Under the pieces are notes generated by a model that was not told where the DNA came from, did not search any database, and saw only the letters and a program-made list of their open reading frames with translations. Below, piece after piece: positions 15,501-30,100 of a DNA stretch of 64,000 nucleotides. Position numbers and translations under genes: made by a program. Within the stretch, counting starts at the first letter, position 1; each line of letters begins with the position of its first letter. This DNA is from Chelydra serpentina (lineage: Eukaryota; Chordata; Testudines; Chelydridae): positions 3,658,001 through 3,722,000 of the forward strand of contig JBAIAC010000007.1 in the NCBI GenBank assembly GCA_037349315.1, given 5' to 3'.

Positions 15501-18500
15501 ATTGTGCTGCAACAGGTCACTGTATTCAGCTGAAATGTCTTGTAAAAAAGCTTTAAAAAGATGATGTTGCATGCTAGACGTTGGTGTATGTAGTTCACTA
15601 ATGTCATCACAATACCCACTGTTTTTTTCAAGTCCCCGACAATTTACCGCATAGGACAGTCTGGTGAATGATACAGTAAAGTATATTTAATGAAGGGTGT
15701 ATCACTGCCAAATGTGAAGCAAAGCCCTTCTCTTTCCCTATCATAGAGGGACCTCAATCTGTAACAAGCAAATTTACTTTCTGCAGATCTAAACGACTTT
15801 TTTTTTAAAAAGCCTTATACCTTTTCAAAAATGATCTCTCCTGTGGAGTAGGATTCTAATGGTTTTAAGCACAAAAATTCTTCCTTGAAAATTTCACCAT
15901 CATAAAATCTAACAAACATCGATAGCTGGACAGTGTCACTTAAATCGCTTGATTTGTCCACTGCAAGAGACATGTATTTGGCATTTTTTAAATCAGAAAG
16001 AAGTGCTGACAAACAATTCTTGTAAATTACCTCCAATCTTTGCACTGCCATGGAAACAGACAGGGGAATTTGCTTCACATGGTTCACATTTTTCATCTTT
16101 GTTTTTATCTCTGGCAAAAAGCTCCTCCAGCATTTCCAATGGCACTCCTTCACAAGCTCAGCACCCAAGAAAGGCTTTTTCTTTTTAGCTAGTACCAACA
16201 TTATCTGAAGAGAAGCAGCTGTTGCTTTTTCTTGTAGTCGCTGATGTTGTGAGTATGACATTTGAAGTGTGATACGAAGACTTCAGATTTTCAATTTTGT
16301 CACGTCTTGCAACACTGCCAGGAGGCTAAGCCACGTTGAAGTTACTGTGCTTTGATTTAAAGTGTCACCTCACATTGATGACCTTACAGATGGATACAGT
16401 GGTTTGGCATATTGAACGCAAAGGTTTTGCGTTTAAATGAGGTAGCATAATAAAGAGAAAATCTGCTGTCCAGTCTGGGTTAAAAGCTTGGTTTTTGCCA
16501 TCGACTTTGCAATGTTTATTCCCACTCACATTCATTTTTGGCTCCATTTCCATCACTAATGAAAAAATGGGCAGCATCCTAGCTCAATCATAGCCAATGC
16601 TATCATGAGAACTTGAGATCCAGTAAGCAGTGCTTAATTTGTGCCAGGGCATGCTGAGGCTCAGCCCTGGCACCTCTGGACTCCCAGCCAGCAACTACCG
16701 CTCTCCGGCTGTCCAGCTCTTAAGGCAGCGCCGTCGTCAGCAGCAGCGCAGAAGAGTGGCACTACCCTGCCACCCTTACCTCTGCGCTGCTGCTGGTGGC
16801 AGCGTTGCCTTCACCCAGACGCTTAATTTGTGCGCAATTTGTGCCAGGACTTGCTGGGGCTGAGTCCCCGGCATCTCTTTCATTACAAATTAAGCATTAG
16901 TAAGTAAATTACTTACTAAGGAAATCATAGGCAAATAATAGGCAGCGGAACATTTTTTTAAGGTGAGCTGGCGGGTCATACAGGAAGCTTTGTTGGGCCT
17001 GCAGGCTGCCTACTGAGTATCACTGGTCTAGATGATCATGATGGTCCCTTCTGGCCTCAAAGTCTATGAACTGAAGTGAAGTTAGCAGAAATACGTAATA
17101 TAGCACCGAAAAGTTCTTCCTTTCGTATGAAGAAAATCAATTTGAGTTTTAAAACAATTAATAAATCAGAATTATATTCATGAAATGATAATGTCCCACT
17201 ATAGGTGGAAAAAGAAAAGTAATTTCCCAGCAGACATGTCCTGCTGAATTGTCCAGTTACAATAGCACACACGGCTGCTCTCGTGAATCACATTTGACTA
17301 ATTAGCCCTTTGCCTCTAATGTCAAATAGATTAAGTCTCCTCTCTCCCTTTGTTCTCACACAAGTGTCCTCCTACGAATCATCGACATATAATCTTCCTG
17401 GACTCCTAACATGTATTTTAAAAGTAATAATCATGTTTCTTATCTGACTTATTCACATGCAAAAACCCTCCCTCCTCCTCACTTCATCATACTTATGGAA
17501 CAGAGATACTTTACTAACAAGACAGTAGCACAATCAGGTTTTGCCTTTTCTTCTTTGGGGCAAAGGAGAAAGAGTGGCTGGCTCCCTGATGAATCTTTAT
17601 TTCTCCACCTCCTGATTTAAGTATCCCATTCTTGAAGAAATGCATCACAAGAGCCATTGTTCTTGCCCTTTCGGGAGGCTCAAAGCTATATTCCCCTCAC
17701 AGCCTGTCACAACACTACTCTTTATAAATTAACCAAAGGATGAAGGTGAGTAATAAAATGCATCACCTTATCCATTAAGGGCTAGAGACTGGTATTTAGT
17801 CATAAACGCACACTCGGGTCCCTGTCCCAGAAGAATCACCAGGAGGCATTCTGACTCAAAGTGAGCTAGAGAATACAGCCCAGAGCTCCCTGGTTGTCCT
17901 GAGAGGAAAGCATGGTGCACACTATGTGTACATATGTGATGATAATGTCATGGCTTTGCCTACTCCCCTCCCTCTTTCTGGGAAGTTGCTCCTGGTGAGG
18001 GGAAGAGGTAAAGCATCTCAAACAGCCCCTGGGCTCCCTTGAGTGCAAGGCCTGCAATACTGACCATCCCTTTCACAGGCTGTACCAGAGTGGGGAGACT
18101 CCATGCTCCCTCCTCCCACCCACTGTGGGGCCATATAAAAGGAGTCACTAATCTAACCATGAGTGAGCTGCCTCTCTACTGCTTCCAGCTCAGGGAGAAA
18201 GAGAAAGTGGAATTTTTTTAAAATCTAAATATATATATCTTTTTAAGAGCTTTCTATAAGCAAATTATGTATCTATTTACATGGACAAAGTCTAAAAATA
18301 AGGGATAAGAAAAAACTGCCCTTTGTGAAAACAATAGATAAACATTTATATATTTTATGGAAAGCAATGAATACCTCTCCATGCACTCCTGAGTGTCCAC
18401 GTTCCAAACTGCTATACAACCATCGACACTTCCAGCTGCCACATACTGTCCACAGGGAGACCAGGTCACAATACTCAGAGTCTAGGGAAAGTAGACATTA

Positions 18501-21106
18501 CTATTAGTTGAGCACTGACAATGTTCTTGGTCCTGTATAGTAAAATAGACATCTATGAAAAAGATTAAGAACTTTTAGCAAACTGTATCCAGCTGTCCGT
18601 GGGAGGATTTTTTGCTACCCTCTTATAAGAGCCACTCTTTAAAAATCAGCAAGTTTTTTATTCCTTTTCATTCAGAGTACTTATTTTCAGTCACTGCATG
18701 CTGTAGAGAACTGCAACAAAGTCTGAGTTTTTCAAATGTCCTGCAACACGTGGACAGGAGCAAAATGCATTTTTCAAGTGCAGAAAGCAACCATTTTAGG
18801 TGGAGTTACGTACGCATAAAAGACTGTTTTATATTTTAACATTTGAAAGACTTTTAAGAACTGTTCCTTTGACGATACGCCCAGTGATTTAAACTGTACT
18901 GTACCAAGACTCATATAGGCCTAGGTACACATATAACTAAATTACCATGTAGGTGAATTTGCATTCTCCTACCCAGCGATCTCCAAAGATGTGATGTTAT
19001 AAGACAGGGGATAGCAAAGCTGCTATTTCCTTACTATGTAGGCAGATTTCAATTCATCAAAATATAGAGCAGAATAATGAAATCTCTACTATGCAAGCAA
19101 GCAAAGAAATATTTCTAGATTTATATGAAATCTATTTGGAACAAACACCTGGAACAGATGTTCCCAAACTCAGGCCCACAGAGATCTGGCTGATTACATG
19201 GTGCTGTCTCGCCTCTTGATTTTCTACCACATTGCATCCAAGGATACTTCAAAACACTTTAGATACTTCCCTAATATTACTTTTCTATATAAACTACTGC
19301 TGTAGATTCCACAGGACTATAACAAGATTGAAAATGAGAGGGAAGTTGACCTGGAGGGTAGATGTCCATGAGACAATTTCTAAGAGGATGTGTTTCACCC
19401 TATGACAAAGTTTGCAAATCTGTGATTTAGGGCACTTACCTGAGTAATGAAATTATCTGAAAGATCAAATTGATTATCCCAAGTTTCTCTTCTGTACAGT
19501 TTAACAACTTTCTCAACTGGAACTGCTAGTAACTATTCAGGGGGGGGAAAAAATCTGTTAATTTAGGACAAATCAAATTTTTTTAAACAGTTTATTTTTA
19601 TTTCACGTTTCCCTTCCCATTCAAATAAGGCTAATTACAGCAGCCAACAAGCAGTGCAGTTCCTTTATTCAGAAGGGATATTATAGTTGTAACTGCCACA
19701 AGAGCCAATCTGACACAGTATCTTTTAATTAGCATCCCAAAATTGTTGATTGATAAAATAAAAACACACAAAACATTGTGAATTATATTGGAAATTTCAA
19801 GAAACTGTAAGTAAGTATATTTGAGCACAACAGTTTGTATTTTAATCTGCATTTATTTCTGTCAGAAGGGGAAAGAGGCTGACAGCTGCCCCTGAAAATT
19901 ACAGAAATTCTGACCTTTGGAACAGCTAGCAAAATTTATAAATAGTTTTCAACTGCTTATAAATAAAACTTCCCCCAATATCCCTGTTCAAAAGTTGATA
20001 TCTATAAAACATTTTGATCCAATTTATTTATATTTTATGCTTATATTGTTAGATATTTTATATATAAATCTTTGAATATTTGATTCCTAATCAAGATAAT
20101 TTCACCTAATTCAAAGAATACAAAAAACCAAAGTTATTGCCAGTCACCCCATAAGCCACTGCAGTTCAAAGTACTTCTTACATTATGTCTAAATAAGAAT
20201 AATAATACATTTGTTTACATTTCAAAATATGAATGCAATATAGATTGTTCTGCCAATCAAAACTGTTACTGTTTTAGAATTATATACAAATTGTATACCT
20301 GTAAAGCAACATGCAAATCTAATGGACTATAGGTGACATTCAAGCAGGTACAAAAGGGTGATACATGGTCTTCTGCAACACTTAAGCCTCCTGAGACCAG
20401 TGCTAGTGGACATGGGCAAAGAGACTCCACATAAAGCCCCAGAACAAGATGGCCTGAAGTGGATTATTCAGGCAAGCTTTGTGAGGGGACAATGGAAATG
20501 CACTTACGCAGATCCAGTGGATGGGAACCCCACATGGGGTGTAAAGGTTGCAACCATTTTTTTCAGCTTATAAACTGGAAGAGGGGGTTTTCCATGTTTC
20601 CCACTTTCACTTAGCTCCCTGTCCAAAGCCCCTTTACATGGTAAGTTTCACATTATATATACATTTTATTTGTAATGTAACAAGCAGCACTTCTTCATTC
20701 ACACTAAAATAAATGTTATTCTTCTGTTGAAAATGCAATAACTTATTATTTAAAAGGCTTGTTTATTTATACAATAGAAATTATTCACAGTATAAAGTTT
20801 ACTTACATGAAAGAACAATTGAACCACTTTGATACCTAGTAGTGAACAAAGAAGTTATTTCCCCACCAACAGGGTTCCTTCCTGTTGAGCATAACTTGAA
20901 TATATAATATTGTATCAGGCTGACAGCTGGAGTATTGCCAGCCTCGCTTTGGCACTGACTATACAGTACTTCAACAAGTATCCATTTCCAGGGTTTGTTT
21001 TTTCTTAAAAGAATTTCATCAAAAACACTTTTATTATTTTTTGGTGTTGGGATATGGATTGGCCTGGCTTAAATTCCGTTGTTAACAATCAATGTGCCAA
21101 GTACTC

Positions 21107-21141
<35 letters not shown>

Positions 21142-24100
21142 TAATAAAGACAGCAAAACAATGTGTCACTTACCTTCCCACTTTTAGGCTGCCAGGCAAG
21201 CCGACATATTGATTTAGCATTGATCACATCGTTACACTTCTGTAGCAGTGGCCAGCTTGTCACGCATGTCTGAAAACAGAATATTTAGGGACTAGGTTCT
21301 CTAGACTGCAATTGCAAAAATCCTTCTGTATTGTAAAAAAATAAAGTCTTAAGAGTGGAGTGTGGGGAAAAGAGGTAATTATACTAGAATTGTGAAAGTG
21401 AAGTAATATCTCTCACCCAAATATGATAGTACGTCTGTTTTAATATTATTATAAAAAAACATGTCCAGGTTTTATAACTTAGTGAAAATATTTTTATAAA
21501 AATATAGCTACTTATAAAATATAGCATAATGTCTCAGATCAAGCACAAACCTTTCATTTTTAATTAAAAGTGGTACAAATCAGATTGGATATTCTACCCG
21601 ATTAATACTTTGTATAACCAGTGATTTTAATAGGGTTGGATAGGGTGTCTGTCAAGGAAGGATTTGACCACAGCAATACAAAAAGGGTTGTATTGTTGTG
21701 CCCCGTATTACCGCTTATAGATTAAAATGCAAATCACAGCTATGATCTCAAAACATTGCATATGAAAAGTTACAGTGCCAGCATTGCTATACAAAAGGTA
21801 TCCACAATCATAGCTTCTAATTTAGGTGTGTATTTGTCTTAAAAACTAGCAAGTCACAAGGATATTACTCAATCCTGCAATCGGCCCATGTGTAATTACT
21901 CCCATTTGGAGTCCCATTGTAGAGTCAACGGTACTTAAGCAAAAGTAATTCTAGACCAGTGGTTCCCAAACTCGGTCCATGACTTGCTCAGGGTAAGCCC
22001 CTGGCACGCCGGGCCGGTTTGTTTACCTGCCGCCTCCGCAGGTACGGCCGCTCGCAGCTCCCACTGGCCACGGTTTGCCATTCCTGGCCAATGGGAGCTG
22101 TGGGAAGCAGCGTACCTGCGGAGGCGGCAGGTAAACAAACTGGACCGGTGCGCAAGGGACTTACCCTGAGCGAGCCGCGGACTGAGTTTGGGAACCACTG
22201 GTCTAGACACAACTCTGCAGGACTGGGCCCTAACTCTGGAGAACTACATTATTATGAGCTTTTGTGAGCATTAAACCTGTAAATTAGATTTCTTCTGAAT
22301 TAGGATTTTTAAAATATTTCTTTTCCGTTTATTGCCAATACACCAATACTGACACATCAAAAGACAAAACGCATTAGTTAAGATTATTCTTTTGTAAAAT
22401 ACAAACAGTAAAATCTAAGGTTTAACTGCAAAAGATTAGCATTTTACCTGATCTGAGATTTTCCATACTCTGACAGACCCATCACAGCTTGCTGATGTCT
22501 GTATAAGAAAGAGTAGTTTTTAAAATGTCATCAACAATTTGCAGTAAAAGTAGCAAAAGGCATGCTACAATTAAAAGCTTAGGAGGTGTACAGCCAGCAA
22601 CATAGACATACACTATATGAACAGCCTTTAAACAAACTCACAATAAATTTTATATGATTTATATTTTTGATATTAAATAAAACATAAATCATCTTGTTTG
22701 AAAATATATGAAACCCTTCTTCATTCCAAAGCTCCTGTATTTACAAATTTTTCACAATGAAGTATTTAAAATTCGATGTAATTTTTTTTTTTAAATCAAC
22801 ATTTTGTTTTAAATTATGTTAGTGGATCAACTTCTCCCCTCAGCAGAAAGGACAATACAAAAATTTCACATTGAGAACGTATGTGTAGGAAAGTAAAGCT
22901 AAGGTTATTGGAGACAGTTTGATATTCACATGATCCTTTTGATAGGCCGTACTCAATAGACAAATGAAATAAAAACATCCTCTGTGCCTGTGGACCATTT
23001 TATGATTTAAGATCCCATAAGAAACATAAAATATGAACTGCTGGAGGAAAAAGTAGTACATGGTAGAAAGTGACAGAAAAATGTTTTACCAGAAAAGCAT
23101 CCTGGGGATCAAAAGACAGACTTAGGACAGGGGCATCATGTCCTCGGAATGTTTTCTGTTGGCTGCTATCAGTCACCTCCACAACTTTGACCATAAAATC
23201 ACTGCAGATGAGAGCAATGTACTTAATTAACCAGATTACTTTAATACTGACAGGCAGGCCCTTGTTCTGCTTTGATTGAAGTAAATGCGAGTTCTATCTT
23301 ATTGATCATTGAGGGATAGGGTGCTTTTTTAATATCACACTTATCACTGTAGAATCTATGTGAAAATGGAAGTCTTCCCATTTACTTCAATGAAAGCAGG
23401 AGCAGGCCATCAATATCAGAATAATTTCCCCCCTAAATTAAAGAGGAAATGGATAGCTCAGTGGTTTGAGCACTGGCCTGCTAAACCCAAGGTTGTGAGT
23501 TCAATCCTTGAGGGGGCCATTTAGGGATCTGGGGCAAAAATTGGGGATTGGTCCTGCTTTGAGCAGGGGGTTGGACTAGATGACCTCCTACGGTCCCTTC
23601 CAACCCTGATATTCTATGATCCCAAGACCACATTAGCGTTTTAATTTTAGACTAATATCACCTAAATCTGTATTTTGGCTCTTGAAAAGTAGATATTTAT
23701 ATTTTATCAGTACCACAACTGATTGACTTATCTTGTTAAATAGCTGCTACATATGCATGTTAAGCTTGTTTGCTAAAAATCGTTATGAAACATTAAAATA
23801 TTTCATGTAAATAATGCATTAGCTAATTTTCAAATATTTCAATTTTTTCAATATTATGATCCAATCGAGTCCATAATTAAGAATACTATCAATTTTTAAG
23901 CCATACTAGGCCCCACAATAGCATCTTCACCCAGCATTGTCCCACACACTTAAAAAATAATGTAAAATTTAAAAGTCCTTGAATTGATGTTTCTGATGTA
24001 TGAAAAAATAGAACACTAATTAGGAGACATCTGAGTCTCAAATTCAGTTTGGAATACATTTTTCTGGTTGACATATGAACCACTTAAAATCAGGATTATA

Positions 24101-27100
24101 ATGCACTTCCCTAAAAATATCTTAATACTACTAGAGAGTTGCAAACTACATATTCATTAAATAAATCTAACCTTAGGCCTCAATCCAGCAGTTTTAAGCA
24201 TAATCACAACTCTTTTCAGGATCACAGCCACAGTTTCTGCAAGATACCAAGGGCTTGTCTACACTGTATGGCAAAACACTTTAAGGGGTATGATTTGTAG
24301 AGTGCTCTAAGGTGTTGAGCCCTAGCTGCCCAGCATAGACCCCGCTGGCACACTCCAAAAGGTACCTAGTTTGCATTAAAGGGGACAAAGTAGTCCCTGT
24401 TTTCGCAAACTAGGTACCCTTTAGAGCACTCTAGCAAGGTATACACAGGGCAGTTAGAGCACATCACGTTACAGAGCTCATCAGATCACACCCCTCTGGA
24501 GCGCTTTGCCACACTATGTAGACAAACACTGAATATTTTAGTCTAACACAAAAAATAGCCATAGCAAGAAGTGTATAAATTGTATTCATTCATATCCACA
24601 TTACTACTATTTTAGTATCTTTATAACATACCTTGCAACCTTAAAACAGAACAGTTGACGAAATTTACCTTTTAAACAAACTACATAAATATTTCCAAAT
24701 AGATCAGGTGAGCCTTTGAAACAGTCCATATGTAGAGTCCTGTACAGATACACAAATGTGTATCCACATCTGATCCGTAAGCCGCAAAAATTATCTGCGG
24801 ATATCCATGGATTTGCAGGGCTCTACACTGGGGGCGGACTGAGGCTCTGAGGCAACCTTCCCTGCTCCGGAGCCCGGTCGAGAAGAGTCGCACTGGCAGC
24901 TGTGGGGAGCCACAGCGGACCCTCCACCTGCCCTGGGCAGAGGACCCGAGCAGCCCCCCACCAGGGCAGGTGGAGGGAACCAGGCTCCCCACCGTTGCCA
25001 GTGCGGCTCTCCCCGACCCGGCTCTGGACAGGGAGGGGGGCAGCTTGGAGCCGCAGCCCGGCCACAATATGAGCCGGGCAGGCAGCTGTGCTGAGCCATG
25101 GCGGATCCTCCACCTGCCTTGGGCGGGGGGGCCCAAACAGCCCCCAGCTTCTGTCCCGGCCCCCCACCCAGGGAAGGTGGAGGGGCCCAGACTCCCCACA
25201 GCTGCCAGCGCGGGCTCCCCACAGCTGCCAGCTCGGGCTCCTCAATCCACCTCCAGCCAGGGGGCGGTTCAGCACTGCAGCCTGGCCACGGTAACAGCTG
25301 GGAGGGCAGCTCTAGAGAGCTGCAGCGGACCCTCCACCTGCCCTGGGCATGGGGCCAGAGCAGTCCCTGACCCGTCCCAGACCTCCCGACCAGGGCAGGT
25401 GGAGGATCCACACCGCAGTTCCTCACAGTGGCTTCTCCTACCTGGTCTTACCGTCAGAGCCCTGCGCAGATACAAAATTTGTATCCACATCCACACTGGT
25501 ATCCTCAGAAATGGTCCAAGGATATAAAGCGGATACCCGTTGATTTGCAGGGCTCTATCCATACGTTCTGCATTTAAGTGGAATGTACTGTCAACTCACA
25601 AGTTCTAGACTTAAAGTAATAATTGAGAGATTTGTGACAATTTAAATAAAAATTATTTATTTGCATTCCCTTTTTTTGTATGTCATCCTCTCTTTCAACA
25701 CTATTATGGCAGAAATCTCCAGGTGGCACTGTTACAGTCTTCCAAGTTCTTAGTGTGGAAGAACTGCACAGTCTGAAAAGAGACTGTATTTTTGTTAGAT
25801 TTCTGATGATTTTCTTGTCAGGAAAGCTGCTGCAAGCAGCAGAAGAGTGTTCTCTGCTTTAATCTAACTAGAGTCAATGATTGGGGCAGAGTTGCTCTCT
25901 GGAAACGGCATTGGCATTTTATCTAACATGAATGAATAAGAGGACTGGTTCACCACCTCTGTTAAACAACTGGTGTATACAGTGTAAAATAAATAAGTTG
26001 CCCAAGATATTAACTAGACTTTGCATCACTCCTTTCTCCTCTTCAGGGGTGGGGGGTATAATCCTGCACCCAACATTTACTACTGCTCTGCAGAGGGGTG
26101 ACAATATATTATGTTAGAAAATAATGCCCCAATCCAACAAACATGCACATGCTTAATTTATGCATGAGCATTAGCTTCTGCAGTACTGGGTCCCTAAACT
26201 GTCAACAATACTGTGATTCTTAACATAAAGTTAGTAACTAAAGCCCTGGTCCTGAAATGAGCTCCATATGGGTGAACCCTTGTGCCTTCACAAAGTAAGT
26301 CCCTGAAGACTATAAATTACATCTGGAAACATGATGTTGTGGGGCAGTTATTTATGTGGCCCCAACCTCTCCTATAAAAGTTTTTCTTAATGGCCTTCTC
26401 CATTTGACCTTTTTCTTCTATGAAGACCTTTTGAGGCACTGTAAAACCTTCACAAAATGCAGATTAATTAGATGGCATTGCGAACAAAAGTCACATCCCA
26501 GGAAGTTGCTAATGTTCCAAATTTAGTGTGGCTATTGGCTTGTCCTGCATCAAGATCAAATTACCTGGATCCAGCAGCAATTTTAGTACCATCCCTGTTA
26601 AAGACGACATGGTTTGCATTCGTGGTAAAACGAGTCAGGATGCCATCAGGAGCTCCTTCGGGGAATGTATGAATCTGGACAGTATTGTTAGATACTGCAG
26701 TAACCAGTCTTCCATTCTACAAATGACACAAATAAACTCTGGAATTGGTGGATTAAAGAAAAATATTTTGGCCTGGGGGTACGCAGAGGTCTTCTGGAGG
26801 TACATCAACTCTAGACATTTACTTAGTTTTATAACAGGCTACATAAAAAGCACTAGTGAAGTCAGTACAAATTAAAATGTCATATAGACAAATGAGAAAG
26901 TCAGCAATTTTTCAGTAATAGTATGCTGTGACACTTTTGTATTTTTTATGTCTGATATTGTAAGCACGTAGTTTTTAAGTGAGGTGAAGACAAATCAGAC
27001 TCCTGAAAGGCATACAGTCATCTGGAAAGGTTGAGAACCACTACCTTAAGCTATTTAAACAAGTTACTCCTTTAGGCTCCAATCCTGTAAAGATGTATTC

Positions 27101-30100
27101 ACATGCTTAAATATTGGCTCTGTGAGCAGCCCCACTGGCTTCAATGGGGCTACTCGCAATACATAGTTACGCATATGAATAGGTCTTTGCAGGATCAGGG
27201 CCTTAGAGCCATGTGCCTTTACTAAAATAGTGAGCGTGAGAGTCAAGGAATGGCACTAATGAGCTCTAAAGAGATCCATTCAATCCTCTTCACCTGGAAG
27301 AAGGGGATTATGAGGCCTTAACTGTGGAGAGTATGAAGCAGGAAAACAAAGAGGAATTCTCAGGGTTTTGATAGAGAAAAAAAAGCTCACTTCCCAACAG
27401 AAAAAGTGTAATCAAAATATACAGGCAGTCCTCGAACTTACGACACAATTGGCTCCTGAAAATCGCGTCAAATTGAAAAAGTCTTAACTCGAATTTCCCA
27501 TAGGAACAATGTCCGATTGAGCATCATAAAATTGAAACACGATGACAATTTATAAATGTCATAAGTGCCATTCGTCATAACTTGCACGTCATAAAGTCGA
27601 GAACTGTCTGTATTTGGTTTTTATGTGCCACATGATCATGAGAGGGCACCCTTGTCCCAAATTTCACAGACTAAATGCCATTAAGGAAAGCTTGATGGTT
27701 TGTCAGACATAGTTTAACAAATGGCCAATTTGCAGAAACACAAACCAGAAGACCACCACGTTAATCTTTCCAATATTCCCTATTCAGAATTCCAAATTAA
27801 TATATGGTCAAGTGACATAGCAAATTTTATGGCAACCTTTTATTATAGAAAAAAATCTATTGTTAAGGTGAAAATGTATCATTCCTCTTCACGTATGTGT
27901 GGCAGCAGGTTCGACAAATAATTTAAGTTATAGGCTATATAAAATACATAATTACAGCTGCCATGCATATTTGTCTCCAAAAGCAGAGTTACATAAAGTT
28001 TATGTTCACAAATATAAATATTACAAAATATATATATGCAACAACACTCAGACTAGATAATCTAATGTGTGTTAAGAGATATCAATCAGACTGTACTTAA
28101 CTGATTCAGACCTACTTCAAATGAAAAACTTTTTTTCCTTCAAGATAGATTTAATTGTTAATTCACTCATAAATAATTTAATTTTTAAAACAAAATTACT
28201 GGAGTTACATCTTGGAAAACGTTGCTAAGAAACTCAGACATACATCTTTGAAAGCAGTGGGCTATTTAATCCCCCCCAAAAAAAAATTAGTATTCCTCAA
28301 AATTTTTCAGTTTTAGTTAATTTTTCTTGATTACATTTGAATATATAAGCAAAAACTCAATGTTGTCATTTATTTTAAGTACACACATATCAATAATTGC
28401 TTATTCATTTCTCAAAAAAAGTTACCAAAATTTGATAGATTTAATTTTTTTAAAATGCATGTGCTATCCCTGCAAACTTGTATGCCACAAACACTGTTTT
28501 CTATTTGAAGATTAAACAAACTCCTGGGATCATTCTCTCATTTTCAAAAGATGCTGTAAAATGAGAGGACATTTCAGATTTTATACAAAAACAAACAAAA
28601 ACCAAAGTATTTATGTAATACATTTTAATGTAGCTCCAGATAAAGGAATTACTATGAAAATTCTCAAGACAAATATGTGAAGTTTTCAAAAGATGCATTC
28701 ATGATGTACAGATGACACCTGTTATAAGAAGTGATGTAAGTCATCCTTATTTTAATCATATCCAAATAATAATTCCATCCATATTTATAAAAATATGAAC
28801 TTACTTCATGATGGATAGATACAGCAAGTTATATTAGGCACTTTAGGATAGAGCAGATCAGCTAGATTACTAGAATAGGTTCTAATCAGCACTCCCACAA
28901 ACTACTATTATTTGCAGTGGAAGAAGGATTCAAGATTCAATTTCTCTCTCACCTTTGAAAAGGTCAGAGACTCATCTTTTGGATACCCAAAAATCTTTAA
29001 AGCCAGACAGCCACTGATTAGCAAGGGCAGAGTTATCAGCACCACTAGGAAATGCCTTCTGGAATGTAATTTTTGATCCATATAGCCAAATGACCACTAC
29101 AAAATTTGATCATCATAATTAAATTACACTGTATATTAAAAATAAAAATGATCTGCTGTTTCAGTTTCTCTAAGAGAGTTTAAAATCATGAAGTCAGAAT
29201 ATCCTGATGCAAAGAAGTGATAGATATGTACATTAGAGAAACTCAGCATGAGGAAAACTTCTGTACTTCTTTACCCCACTGAATGGGGTAAGGAATAAAT
29301 TTTCAAATCAATATACTCTAAAGCATTTTAAAGTTCTTGAATGATTTATCTAAACTAGATAGATAGACATGTTCAACCAATTAGATGTTTCTAGTGATTC
29401 AACATTAATCTCTCTTTTGGGAACAGATGTCAGTAGATATGGGGGTAAAATTATATTTAAAGTAAACTGATCAATTTTTAATGGCTTTAATACCTTCACC
29501 TAAACAGACTGGTGGAGTGCAGTCACTTTTGCAGTTTGCGCAAGGCACAACTGCAAACTATTCTAAGGCTATTCTAAAGAAAAGATAGAAAGAATAGTAA
29601 GACACCAATATGGCTCCATCAGGAGTTCTTTAATTACCTGAAAATCAAAAAGGAATCCTACAAAAAGTGGAAACATGGATGAATTGCTAAGGAGTACAAA
29701 AGTATAGCACAAGCATGTGGGGACAAAATCAGAAAGTGTAAGGCACAAAATGAGTTATACCTAGGGACAAGGGACATAAAAGGCAATAAAGAGAGGTTCT
29801 TTAAAAGGAGCAAAAGAAAGACAAAGGAAAGCGTAGGTCCTCTACTTAGCAGGGAAGGAGAGCTAATAAGTGACAACATCAAGAAGGCTGAGCTGTTTAA
29901 TGCCTATTTTGCTTCAGTCTTCACTAAAAAGATTAATGGTGACCAGATACTCACAATTAATATAAATACAAGGGGGAAGGAATGCAAGCCAAAATAGGGA
30001 AAGAACAGCTTAAAGAATATTTAGATAAGTTAAATGTATTCAAGTCAGCAAGGCCTGATTAAATTCATCCTAGGGTAATTGGGGAACTAGCTGAAGCAAT

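Noticed and set aside
15222..16261. Minus-strand ORFs of 116 and 148 residues as a domesticated gene
   Set aside because: They are adjacent pieces of a hAT transposase separated by stops and shifts, with no sign of a maintained reading frame.
24681..25562. Frames of 150-211 residues on both strands
   Set aside because: They lie in a GC-rich tandem array of a composite repeat, with no protein family resemblance.
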